A DNA stretch of 5,966 nt from Flavobacteriaceae bacterium. GTDB taxonomy: Bacteria; Bacteroidota; Bacteroidia; Flavobacteriales; Flavobacteriaceae. Positions 1-5,966 of the stretch are shown here, in pieces; positions within the stretch are counted from its first letter, which is position 1; each line of letters opens with the position of its first letter. Position numbers and translations under genes: made by a program. The stretch covers positions 1 to 5,966 of the forward strand of contig VMCO01000186.1 in the NCBI GenBank assembly GCA_008081325.1, given 5' to 3'. Below the pieces are notes generated by a model. The model was not told where the DNA came from, searched no databases, and saw only the letters and a program-made list of their open reading frames with translations.

Positions 1-555
1 TATTTTTTAGTAGATAATTTAGTCTGGTCACTTGGGCTTGCAATCTTTCTTATTTCTTTATTTATGGCGTACTTATTTAGAAATTTTAGAATGATTATTA
101 TTTCTTTAATTCCAAACTTATTACCACTACTAATTACCGCTGGTTTAATGGGCTTTATTGGTATTCCAATCAAACCTTCAACAATACTAATATTCAGTAT
201 TGCATTTGGTATCTCTGTTGATGACACAATTCATTTTTTAGCAAAATACAGACAAGAACTTCAAGATAATAAATGGCAAATAAAAAAATCTGTATATAAT
301 TCGGTTAAAGAAACTGGGTTGAGCATGTTTTATACTTCAATTGTATTATTCTTTGGTTTCTCAGTTTTTATTGTTTCCAATTTTGGAGGTACAGTTGCGT
401 TAGGAGCTTTAGTTTCTGGCACACTTCTGCTAGCAATGCTATCTAATCTATTGTTATTACCCTCATTGCTTTTGTCACTAGAAAGGTCTATTGCAAATGA
501 GAAAGTATTAAAGGAACCTAAAATAAAGATTCTCTCAGATCAAGAGGAATTATAA
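1..555 (+). CDS. RND/MMPL-family exporter, C-terminal part (5' end cut by window)
   Basis: The frame is open from base 1 to the TAA at 553-555, so the Met at 64 is internal, not the start; 184 residues are visible of a protein that in this superfamily is usually 750 residues or more. What is seen is the last membrane domain: hydrophobic segments at about residues 6-25, 32-54, 59-78, 108-128 and 133-160, matching TM8-12 of the RND fold, then a short charged cytoplasmic tail. The segment GISVDDTIHFLAKYR (residues 70-84) is the hallmark of MMPL/SSD-type RND proteins; D74 or D75 aligns by eye with the proton-relay Asp of TM10 in MmpL proteins. The family consists of proton-driven inner-membrane exporters of lipids or other hydrophobic molecules. 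The substrate cannot be told from this fragment. asnS follows 41 bp downstream on the same strand, so readthrough is possible. Confidence 0.85.
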   Translation, partial: YFLVDNLVWSLGLAIFLISLFMAYLFRNFRMIIISLIPNLLPLLITAGLMGFIGIPIKPSTILIFSIAFGISVDDTIHFLAKYRQELQDNKWQIKKSVYNSVKETGLSMFYTSIVLFFGFSVFIVSNFGGTVALGALVSGTLLLAMLSNLLLLPSLLLSLERSIANEKVLKEPKIKILSDQEEL

Positions 556-573
556 TATTAACTTTCAAAGACA

Positions 574-581
574 TATATTTG
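574..581 (+). promoter_or_regulatory. Candidate Bacteroidota-type promoter (-7 element) for asnS-rpoN
   Basis: TATATTTG fits the Bacteroidota sigma-A -7 consensus TAnnTTTG exactly. It lies in the 41-bp gap between the exporter stop and the asnS ATG, predicting transcription from about base 588 and a leader of only about 9 nt. I see no good TTTG-type -33 element about 19-20 bp upstream, and such matches occur easily by chance in AT-rich DNA, so this is only a candidate. Confidence 0.35.
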
Positions 582-596
582 AATAAATAATTTGAA

Positions 597-2033
597 ATGA
601 ATGAAGTTTCGATAAATGACATTTTAGATTCTGACAAGTTTTTAAATAAAGAAGTAACTATTTCAGGGTGGGTAAAAACATTTAGAGCTAATCGATTTAT
701 TGCACTAAATGATGGCTCATGTCTTAATAACCTTCAGTGTGTAATTGATTTTGAAAATATTGATCAAGAAATTTTAAAAAAAATTACAACTGGAGCTACA
801 ATAAATGTAAGTGGCTCGATAATTAGTAGTCAAGGTTCTCAACAAAATATTGAACTAAAAGTTAATCAATGTATAATTTTAGGAGAATCAGATCCTGAAG
901 TATATCCAATTCAACCTAAAAAACATTCTTTTGAGTTTCTTAGACAGAACGCTCATCTTAGAACACGAACAAATACTTTTAGCGCAGTAATGAGATTAAG
1001 ATCAAATTTATCTTTTGCTATTCATGAATATTTTAAAAATAAAGGCTTTTATTATGTGCATACTCCAATAATTACTGCAAGTGATGCAGAGGGTGCTGGT
1101 GAACAATTTAGAGTTTCAACATTAGACATAAATAATGCTCCAACATCAGAAAATGGTGAAGTTGATTTTAATAAAGATTTTTTTGGTAAAGAAACCAATC
1201 TAACTGTTTCAGGTCAGCTTGAAGCTGAAGCATATGCAATGTCAATGGGAAAGGTTTATACATTTGGACCCACCTTTCGTGCTGAAAACTCAAATACTTC
1301 TAGGCATTTATCGGAATTTTGGATGATTGAGCCTGAGGTCGCATTCATGGATATAAATGGTAATATGAAACTTGCAGAAGATTTTTTAAAATATGTTCTG
1401 TCTTATGTCATTAAAAACAATATTGATGATTTGAAATTTTTAGAAAATAGGCTTCTTGACGAAGAAAAACAAAAACCTCAAAATGAAAGAAATGAGCTTA
1501 GTTTAATCGAAAAATTAAACTTTGTAATCGAAAATGATTTTAAAATTATTACTTACAGTGAAGCTTTTGAAATTTTAAGAAACTGTAAACCAAACAAAAA
1601 GAAAAAATTTAAATATCTAATTAATGATTGGGGGGCAGATCTACAGAGCGAACACGAAAGATACCTTGTAGAAAAAGAATTTAAGTGTCCTGTTATAATC
1701 TATAATTATCCTGCAAAGATTAAATCATTTTATATGAGATTAAACGATGATGGAAAAACCGTTAGGGCTATGGATATTTTATTTCCAGGAATTGGTGAAA
1801 TTGTTGGTGGTTCTCAAAGAGAAGAAAGACTAGATGTTTTATTAGAAAAAATAAAAGAAGTGGGGATAGATGAAAAAGAATTGTGGTGGTATACTGATTT
1901 GAGAAAATTTGGTTCAGCAGTTCATTCTGGATTTGGATTAGGATTTGAAAGACTTGTTATGTTTGTAACCGGAATGTCAAATATTCGTGATGTAATTCCA
2001 TTTCCTAGAACTCCTCAAAATGCAGAGTTTTAA
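597..2033 (+). CDS. asnS: Asparaginyl-tRNA synthetase (class IIb)
   Basis: Charges tRNA-Asn with asparagine using ATP in the cytosol. The 478-residue product is close to the E. coli enzyme (466 aa) and appears complete. Residues 17-95 form the N-terminal OB-fold that reads the anticodon (VTISGWVKTFRANRFIALND). The class II catalytic core follows: motif 1 around 140-158 with its Pro at 156, then SDAEGAGEQF (162-171), which is typical of AsnRS rather than AspRS; motif 2 FRAENSNTSRH at 227-237 with the ATP-binding Arg228; motif 3 GFGLGFERL at 445-453 with Arg452. DVIPFPRTPQNA at the C-terminus is also characteristic. The ATG is the natural start: it begins just before the OB-fold and there is no Shine-Dalgarno sequence, as usual in Bacteroidota. 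A Lys-rich stretch near 330-338 is a surface insert. The stop is 5 bp from the rpoN start, so the two genes are almost certainly cotranscribed. Its presence indicates direct Asn-tRNA charging rather than sole reliance on the transamidation route. Confidence 0.98.
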   Translation: MNEVSINDILDSDKFLNKEVTISGWVKTFRANRFIALNDGSCLNNLQCVIDFENIDQEILKKITTGATINVSGSIISSQGSQQNIELKVNQCIILGESDPEVYPIQPKKHSFEFLRQNAHLRTRTNTFSAVMRLRSNLSFAIHEYFKNKGFYYVHTPIITASDAEGAGEQFRVSTLDINNAPTSENGEVDFNKDFFGKETNLTVSGQLEAEAYAMSMGKVYTFGPTFRAENSNTSRHLSEFWMIEPEVAFMDINGNMKLAEDFLKYVLSYVIKNNIDDLKFLENRLLDEEKQKPQNERNELSLIEKLNFVIENDFKIITYSEAFEILRNCKPNKKKKFKYLINDWGADLQSEHERYLVEKEFKCPVIIYNYPAKIKSFYMRLNDDGKTVRAMDILFPGIGEIVGGSQREERLDVLLEKIKEVGIDEKELWWYTDLRKFGSAVHSGFGLGFERLVMFVTGMSNIRDVIPFPRTPQNAEF

Positions 2034-2038
2034 TCAAA

Positions 2039-3466
2039 ATGAAACAATATTTAAAATTAAAATTATCACAAAAATTATCTCCTCAACAAATTCAGTTAAT
2101 GAAGTTGATTCAACTTCCTACACTAGATTTTGAACAAAAAATTCAAAGAGAAATTGAAGAAAATCCGGCTCTTGAGCAAGGTCAAAATTCTGAGGATGAA
2201 AATCAACAGGATAATCAAGATGATTTTTCAGATTCAGATGATCTTAATATAGACGATTATTTAAATTATGATGACACCCCTTCATACAAATTAAATTCAA
2301 ATAATTCTGGAAGGGCTGAAGATAAAAATATTCCTTTTTCGTCAGGTATATCTTTTACTCAACATTTACTAAGTCAGTTAAAACCAATAAGTCTTGACGA
2401 AAAAAAAATGAAAATAGCTGAATTTCTTGTTGGTAGTATTGATGAGTCTGGATACATAAGATTAGAGTTAGAGGAAATTGTTGATGATTTGGCATTTACA
2501 CAAAATATTTTTGTCGAAGTTGATGAGCTAAATGATATTCTTAAAATAGTTCAAGATTTTGATCCTCCAGGTGTAGGAGCACTAAATTTGCAGAACTGTT
2601 TAATTATTCAGTTAAAAAGAAAAAAAAGAACCAAATACGTTGATTTAGCAATTGAAATTATAGAAAACTCATTCGAACAGTTTTCAAAAAAACATTTTGA
2701 GAAATTGATGAATAAATATTCAATTGACGAAATTGAACTAAAAGAAGTTATCTCTTTAGTATCAAAGCTTAATCCGAAACCTGGTGGATCATACTCAGGT
2801 GGGGGTAAGCCAATTGAGCAGGTAATTCCAGATTTTAAAATTGCTATTGAGAATAATGAACTTATACTTGATTTAAATTACAGAAACAGTCCTGTTTTGA
2901 ATATATCCAGAGATTATGATGAAATGCTAAAGGGATATAAATTAGAGAAAAATAAATCTAAATCTCAAAAGGAAGCCATTCAATTTATTAAACAAAAGCT
3001 TGACTCTGCAAAGTGGTTTATAGACGCCGTAAAACAACGACAACAGACCTTATTAATAACAATGCAAGCAATAATGAACTATCAAAAGGAATATTTTTTA
3101 ACAGGTGATGAGAGAAAAATAAAACCAATGATTCTTAAAGATATTGCAAACGAAATTGAAATGGATATCTCAACTATCTCCAGAGTGGCTAACAGCAAAT
3201 ATGTAGATACTCCATACGGAACAAAACTATTAAAAGAGTTCTTTAGTGAATCTATGAAAACAACAAGTGGTGAAGAAATATCAACTATAGAGATTAAGAA
3301 AATTCTTGAAAAAATTGTCTTAAATGAGAATAAAAGAAAACCTGAAACTGATGAAAAGCTTGTTAAAATTCTTAAAGAAAAGGGTTACAAAATTGCTAGA
3401 AGAACAGTTGCTAAGTATCGAGAACAACTTAATATACCTGTAGCAAGATTAAGAAAAGAAATTTAA
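2039..3466 (+). CDS. rpoN: RNA polymerase sigma-54 factor
   Basis: Directs RNA polymerase to -24/-12 promoters, which need an AAA+ enhancer-binding activator to melt. The 475 residues show the full family layout. Region I (1-46) is Gln/Leu-rich, with LSPQQIQLMKLIQLPTLDF and EIEENPALEQ; this part interacts with the activator and the -12 site. Region II (about 48-80) is an acidic, Asn/Asp-rich linker. The core-binding domain (about 100-290) contains the signature DPPGVGA (175-181). The helix-turn-helix is near 366-389 (LKDIANEIEMDISTISRVAN). The RpoN box ARRTVAKYRE, which reads the -24 element, is exact at 453-462. It starts 5 bp after the asnS stop with no Shine-Dalgarno sequence, suggesting coupled expression. 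No enhancer-binding protein or convincing sigma-54 promoter is visible in the window, so its regulon lies elsewhere. Length and motifs indicate an intact gene. Confidence 0.98.
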   Translation: MKQYLKLKLSQKLSPQQIQLMKLIQLPTLDFEQKIQREIEENPALEQGQNSEDENQQDNQDDFSDSDDLNIDDYLNYDDTPSYKLNSNNSGRAEDKNIPFSSGISFTQHLLSQLKPISLDEKKMKIAEFLVGSIDESGYIRLELEEIVDDLAFTQNIFVEVDELNDILKIVQDFDPPGVGALNLQNCLIIQLKRKKRTKYVDLAIEIIENSFEQFSKKHFEKLMNKYSIDEIELKEVISLVSKLNPKPGGSYSGGGKPIEQVIPDFKIAIENNELILDLNYRNSPVLNISRDYDEMLKGYKLEKNKSKSQKEAIQFIKQKLDSAKWFIDAVKQRQQTLLITMQAIMNYQKEYFLTGDERKIKPMILKDIANEIEMDISTISRVANSKYVDTPYGTKLLKEFFSESMKTTSGEEISTIEIKKILEKIVLNENKRKPETDEKLVKILKEKGYKIARRTVAKYREQLNIPVARLRKEI

Positions 3467-3478
3467 TTTCTTATTGCT
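3442..3478. terminator. Weak hairpin at the convergent rpoN/exbD ends
   Basis: AGCAA (3442-3446) can pair with TTGCT (3474-3478) and AAGAAA (3451-3456) with TTTCTT (3467-3472). Alternatively AAGAAAT (3456-3462) pairs with ATTTCTT (3466-3472) around a 3-nt loop. Both stop codons (3464-3466 on +, 3473-3471 on -) lie inside the structure. It is AT-rich and has no long U-tract on the plus strand; on the minus strand a U-rich run (TTCTT) follows the shorter stem. It might act as a poor bidirectional terminator, but stability is low. Confidence 0.3.
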
Positions 3479-3953
3479 TATTCAAAGAAACATCACCAAT
3501 TCTAGTAGTATAGTTAATCTTTAAAGCATTAACCTTTCTGAGCTCCTGCTTAATATCACCAACAATACCCATATTTGTTTCTTTATCTACTTTTAGTGCC
3601 GTAGTTAAAAAAGGTCTTAATTCTTCTCTCTTAGATTCTCTTTCAGCATAAATAAATGCAGGAATGTCCGAAACCTCAGAAAATTTATCATTTAACTGTA
3701 GCCTCGCTTCAGTACCGAACTTTGATTGGTAGCCAAAATTTGGCTTACCTGCATAGATATACATTACTAACTCTTTTTTATCAAGTTTTTCTACTTCATT
3801 AGCTGCAGGTAATTCATTTTTAATTTTTAATTCATTATCTCTCATTACAGTGGCTACCATAAAAAAGAATAGAAGCATAAAAACAATATCAGGAAGAGAA
3901 GCTGTGTTTACAGCAGGTAAATCTCCTTTTTTCTTTTTATTAAATTTTGACAT
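3471..3953 (-). CDS. exbD: ExbD/TolR-family biopolymer transport protein (short paralog)
   Basis: Subunit of an inner-membrane ExbB/ExbD motor that uses the proton motive force to energise outer-membrane transport through TonB, or a Tol-like function. The 160 residues have a short basic cytoplasmic N-terminus (KFNKKKK), a single TM helix at about 21-38 and a periplasmic domain of about 120 residues. Asp22 at the start of the TM (NTASLPDIVFMLLFF) aligns with the essential proton-carrying Asp25 of E. coli ExbD. It is the last gene of the four-gene minus-strand operon, 15 bp after the longer exbD, and ends 4 bp from the rpoN stop. The periplasmic part differs strongly from its neighbour's, so the two are not recent duplicates; they may form a heterodimeric ExbD rotor (inference). 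Its partner TonB is not encoded nearby. Confidence 0.93.
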   Translation of the reverse strand: MSKFNKKKKGDLPAVNTASLPDIVFMLLFFFMVATVMRDNELKIKNELPAANEVEKLDKKELVMYIYAGKPNFGYQSKFGTEARLQLNDKFSEVSDIPAFIYAERESKREELRPFLTTALKVDKETNMGIVGDIKQELRKVNALKINYTTRIGDVSLNKQ

Positions 3954-3968
3954 ACCGTTAATAATATT

Positions 3969-4565
3969 TTATTGTACTTCAGAAAGTTTTTGCGGATATT
4001 CTTTCCTTAATCTATTAATATTTTCTTTTAGCTTTCCTTTATTACCAGGCCAATTAACATCCTTATAATTTTTCATCATTTCAGAATAGCTCTCACCGTA
4101 TAACTCCTGAGCTCTGATATTTCTAAGATGCGTATAAGCAGCTACTAATTCATTTTGAACAGAAATATATGTTGCATAAGATGTTTCTCTTTCATTTTTT
4201 AATGAAATAATTGCCTTGTCTGGATTATCTGATGATGACGGATCCTTTTTCCCCTTACAGTAACTACAAGCATCATCTCCAGTTCCACCACCATTATCTA
4301 AAAATTCAATTGCTGACTGTCTAAGATCTTCTAATTCCATTAATTCATCCTCTACCAAAAGTTGATCCTTACCGTTCAATAAAACAGTGAAAATATTTTT
4401 TTGTTTGATAACTACGTCTTCCTCAGACTCTTCCATTGGTGGTAACTTTCTGCTAATTCCAGAATCAGTCTCAATTGTCGTAGTAACTAAGAAAAAAATT
4501 AATAACAGAAAGGCAATATCTGCCATTGATCCTGCATTAACTTCAGGTGATGATCTTCTAGCCAT
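3969..4565 (-). CDS. exbD: ExbD/TolR-family biopolymer transport protein (long paralog with CxxC insert)
   Basis: Second ExbD subunit of the proton-driven motor. With 198 residues it is clearly longer than E. coli ExbD (141). The order is: basic N-terminus (MARRSSPEVN), one TM at about 15-31 with the conserved proton-carrying Asp16 (GSMADIAFLLLIFF), a periplasmic beta-domain from about residue 55, a glycine-rich loop at 91-97 leading into C100-S-Y-C103 and a KGKKDPSSSDNP stretch, then a return to the fold at ISL (120-122) and a helical C-terminal extension (about 125-198) rich in charged residues. I recall long ExbD proteins with this cysteine-containing loop as common in Bacteroidota. The cysteines face the periplasm and could form a disulfide or bind a ligand (inference). 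It starts 6 bp downstream of the four-TM gene and is followed after 15 bp by the short exbD, so all are probably one transcript. Confidence 0.93.
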   Translation of the reverse strand: MARRSSPEVNAGSMADIAFLLLIFFLVTTTIETDSGISRKLPPMEESEEDVVIKQKNIFTVLLNGKDQLLVEDELMELEDLRQSAIEFLDNGGGTGDDACSYCKGKKDPSSSDNPDKAIISLKNERETSYATYISVQNELVAAYTHLRNIRAQELYGESYSEMMKNYKDVNWPGNKGKLKENINRLRKEYPQKLSEVQ

Positions 4566-4571
4566 AATTAT

Positions 4572-4976
4572 TTATTTTCTGTTTTTAAATCCAAAAAACA
4601 ACATTGATCCACTTGCAATAATTATCAATGAATAAAACATAAATAATGCTGCTCCTATAAGTTTTGAGCTATTCGCTGATAATATTTTTCCTTCTCTCAT
4701 TAAGGTTTCTTCCCCTGATGCTAATAAAAAGCATACAAGAAATAAACCTAAAAATGAACCGATTCCCTTTAAGGTACTCATAAGGCTTGACTTATTGCCA
4801 ACCATATTTTTTATTCCGAAATACAATACAGATGAAACTATGATGAAAAGAACAACATATGCATTGTATAAAATCATATCAATTCCAAAAAGGTTATCAG
4901 AAAGAATGATTAGAACAAAAAGAATACCCAGTACAGATAATCCTAAAGCTGTGTATTTAAGTATATTATAGTTCAT
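4572..4976 (-). CDS. Small four-TM membrane protein of unknown function in the exbB-exbD operon
   Basis: I do not recognise a named family. The 134-residue product is almost all membrane: hydrophobic segments at about 8-26, 36-56, 69-87 and 105-128. The loop between TM2 and TM3 (57-70) and the C-terminal tail (KNRK) are basic, so the positive-inside rule puts both termini and that loop in the cytoplasm; the loop at 88-104 (GEETLMREGKILSANSS) would be periplasmic. No catalytic or metal-binding motif is visible, and there is a single Cys (82) in TM3. It begins 2 bp after the exbB stop and ends 6 bp before the long exbD, so it is almost certainly expressed with the motor subunits; a role in assembling or modulating the ExbB/ExbD complex is inference from position only. 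Base composition and codon use resemble the neighbours, so it is not an obvious insertion. It is a real gene by its spacing and coherent topology. Confidence 0.85.
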   Translation of the reverse strand: MNYNILKYTALGLSVLGILFVLIILSDNLFGIDMILYNAYVVLFIIVSSVLYFGIKNMVGNKSSLMSTLKGIGSFLGLFLVCFLLASGEETLMREGKILSANSSKLIGAALFMFYSLIIIASGSMLFFGFKNRK

Positions 4977-4978
4977 AT

Positions 4979-5782
4979 TTATTTCTTGTTATTTACTAAT
5001 ATGTCCATTAGATCAATAGAAGCGTTTTCCATATCATTTACAATGCTATCAATTTTAGCAATTATATAATTATAGAAAATCTGAAGTATAATCGCTACAA
5101 TTAATCCAAATACTGTAGTTAAAAGTGCAACTTTAATACCTCCTGCAACAAGAGATGGCTGCATATCACCGGCAGCTTCAATTTTATCAAATGCTTGAAT
5201 CATACCAATTACAGTACCCATGAAACCAAGCATTGGTGCTAAGGCAATAAATAAAGATATCCAAGAAACATTTTTTTCTAATTGTCCCATTTGCACACCG
5301 CCGTATGCAATTACTGCTTTTTCAGCTGATTCAATTCCTTCACTAGATCTGTCTAAACCTTGATAGAAAATTGATGCAACAGGTCCAGGTGTATTTCTAC
5401 AAACTTCCATAGCAGCTTTAACTCCTCCTGATTTCATAGCAGCTTCAACATCACTTGTAAGTTTGCTAGAATCTGTTGTTGTAGATAAGTTAAGGTATAT
5501 GATTCTCTCAATAGCAATAGCTAAACCAAGAATTAAACATAGTAAAACAATTCCCATGAAACCAGGTCCACCTTCAATAAATCTCTTTTTAAGTTCCTGG
5601 TGAAAGTTTAATTGTTCTTCTTCTACAGGTTCTTCCATTACAGGTTCTTCCATTTCAACCACGTCAGTTGTTTGAACTGAATCCTGTTCCATCATTTCCA
5701 TTTCATCTTGAATAGGAAATGCTTGAATTGATTGTACAAATATTAACGATAATATTGCCAATAAACTAAATAATCTTTTCAT
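4979..5782 (-). CDS. exbB: MotA/TolQ/ExbB-family proton channel with signal peptide and acidic linker
   Basis: Pentameric stator-like channel subunit that, with ExbD, converts proton flow into motion. The 267 residues begin with a signal peptide (about 1-21, ending SIQA) and an acidic, Glu/Pro-rich linker (22-58) that includes a duplicated MEEPV. TM1 is at about 75-96, a cytoplasmic region at 100-170, TM2 at 174-196 (LAPMLGFMGTVIGMIQAF) and TM3 at 212-240 (GGIKVALLTTVFGLIVAI). The pore threonines equivalent to E. coli T148 and T181 are present (T190, T223), but the position of E. coli Glu176 is Val218 in my alignment by eye. The start is supported by the complete signal peptide and an A-rich leader. 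It is the first gene of the operon, with the four-TM gene 2 bp downstream, and lies 67 bp from the tRNA-Ser gene on the same strand. The signal-peptide form is usual for Bacteroidota ExbB. Confidence 0.95.
   Translation of the reverse strand: MKRLFSLLAILSLIFVQSIQAFPIQDEMEMMEQDSVQTTDVVEMEEPVMEEPVEEEQLNFHQELKKRFIEGGPGFMGIVLLCLILGLAIAIERIIYLNLSTTTDSSKLTSDVEAAMKSGGVKAAMEVCRNTPGPVASIFYQGLDRSSEGIESAEKAVIAYGGVQMGQLEKNVSWISLFIALAPMLGFMGTVIGMIQAFDKIEAAGDMQPSLVAGGIKVALLTTVFGLIVAIILQIFYNYIIAKIDSIVNDMENASIDLMDILVNNKK
5625..5654 (-). repeat. Perfect 15-bp tandem duplication in the exbB linker
   Basis: The 15-mer acaggttcttccatt occurs twice without a gap (5625-5639 and 5640-5654). On the coding strand it repeats five codons, giving MEEPV-MEEPV followed by EEE in the acidic periplasmic linker of ExbB (residues 44-56). 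The unit is in frame, so copy-number change by slippage would lengthen or shorten the linker without breaking the gene. Confidence 0.9.
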
Positions 5783-5810
5783 CTTTTTTTTGTTTAATAT
5801 TTTAGTGTGT

Positions 5811-5818
5811 TAAAGATA
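5811..5818 (-). promoter_or_regulatory. Candidate -7 element for the exbB operon
   Basis: On the minus strand, TATCTTTA matches seven of eight places (counting the free nn) of the Bacteroidota consensus TAnnTTTG; only the final G is missing. It would place the transcript start near 5804 and give an A-rich leader of about 20 nt ending in an A8 run and GATG. No clear -33 TTTG is seen upstream, and the whole 67-bp gap between tRNA and exbB is very AT-rich, so the assignment is tentative. Confidence 0.3.
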
Positions 5819-5849
5819 TAAAAATATATCACATAAATTACATAATCTG

Positions 5850-5937
5850 CAGAGAGGAAGGGATTCGAACCCTCGATACACTTTTGGTGTATACACACTT
5901 TCCAGGCGTGCGCCTTCGACCACTCGGCCACCTCTCT
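5850..5937 (-). tRNA. tRNA-Ser (anticodon GGA)
   Basis: Reads UCC and UCU serine codons. The 88-nt gene folds into a full class II tRNA on the minus strand: acceptor stem AGAGAGG (5937-5931) with CCTCTCT (5857-5851); D-arm GCCGAGTGGTCGAAGGC; anticodon stem CACGC/GTGTG around loop CTGGAAA, with anticodon GGA at 5903-5901; a long variable arm with stem ATACAC/GTGTAT and loop CAAAA, as expected for serine; T-arm GAGGG-TTCGAAT-CCCTT with one G-U pair; discriminator G at 5850. The next bases read CAG, so the CCA end is not encoded and must be added by nucleotidyltransferase. The first acceptor pair is A-U rather than the common G-C. Confidence 0.97.
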
Positions 5938-5949
5938 AAGCACAGCTAA

Positions 5950-5957
5950 CAAATAAA
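5950..5957 (-). promoter_or_regulatory. Weak candidate promoter element for tRNA-Ser
   Basis: TTTATTTG on the minus strand differs from TAnnTTTG at one position and sits 12 bp before the tRNA 5' end, a plausible distance for a tRNA gene. The -33 region falls outside the window, so it cannot be tested here. Confidence 0.25.
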
Positions 5958-5966
5958 ATGAAAAAA

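Noticed and set aside
417..432. Sigma-54-like promoter sequence TGGCACACTTCTGCTA upstream of asnS-rpoN (possible autoregulation).
   Set aside because: The GG and GC are 9 rather than 10 bases apart, a spacing that sigma-54 does not normally tolerate, and it lies inside the exporter coding region about 165 bp before asnS.
3850..4068. Plus-strand open frame of 72 codons.
   Set aside because: Antisense to the two exbD genes and their junction; the translated product has no family features and is explained as a shadow of real genes.
4387..4635. Plus-strand open frame of 82 codons.
   Set aside because: Antisense to the exbD TM region and the end of the four-TM gene; its hydrophobic stretches are low-complexity products of AT-rich antisense sequence.
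5783..5849. AT-rich gap between tRNA-Ser and exbB as a possible integration (att) site, since tRNA 3' ends are common targets.
   Set aside because: No integrase gene and no repeat of the tRNA 3' end are present in the window; the neighbouring genes look like ordinary chromosomal core genes.
5958..5966. ATG AAA AAA at the right edge, a possible start of a plus-strand secreted-protein gene (MKK...).
   Set aside because: Only three codons are visible and such strings are common in AT-rich DNA; it also overlaps the likely tRNA promoter region.

Overview
The window is very AT-rich. It lacks Shine-Dalgarno-like leaders, carries TAnnTTTG-type promoter elements, and its protein families look like those of the Bacteroidota, most likely a marine-type Flavobacteriales. 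The strongest pointers are the ExbB type with a signal peptide and an acidic linker, the long ExbD with a CxxC insert, and the paired exbD genes. This placement comes from family resemblance, not from a search.

Layout from left to right: (1) the C-terminal third of an RND/MMPL-type membrane exporter, cut by the window edge (1-555, +); (2) asnS, asparaginyl-tRNA synthetase (597-2033, +), and 5 bp later rpoN, sigma-54 (2039-3466, +), forming a tight two-gene unit; (3) only 4 bp past the rpoN stop, the end of a convergent minus-strand operon which, in transcription order, reads exbB (5782-4979), an unrecognised four-TM membrane protein (4976-4572), a long exbD (4565-3969) and a short exbD (3953-3471); (4) a tRNA-Ser with anticodon GGA (5937-5850, -) 67 bp upstream of exbB. 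No stretch longer than about 100 bp lacks a gene.

How the genes work together: the minus-strand operon encodes a proton-motive-force-driven ExbB/ExbD motor of the TonB/Tol class with two different ExbD subunits and a small extra membrane protein. No tonB gene is present in the window, so the energy transducer must be encoded elsewhere. asnS, rpoN and the tRNA are core information-processing genes with no clear functional link to the motor.

I see no mobile element, CRISPR array, phage gene or defence system. The points most worth a second look are the uncharacterised four-TM protein inside the motor operon, the apparent loss of the pore glutamate in ExbB (E. coli E176 position), and the cysteine-containing insert in the long ExbD. 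All three may be normal for this phylum, so they are leads and not claims of a new system.
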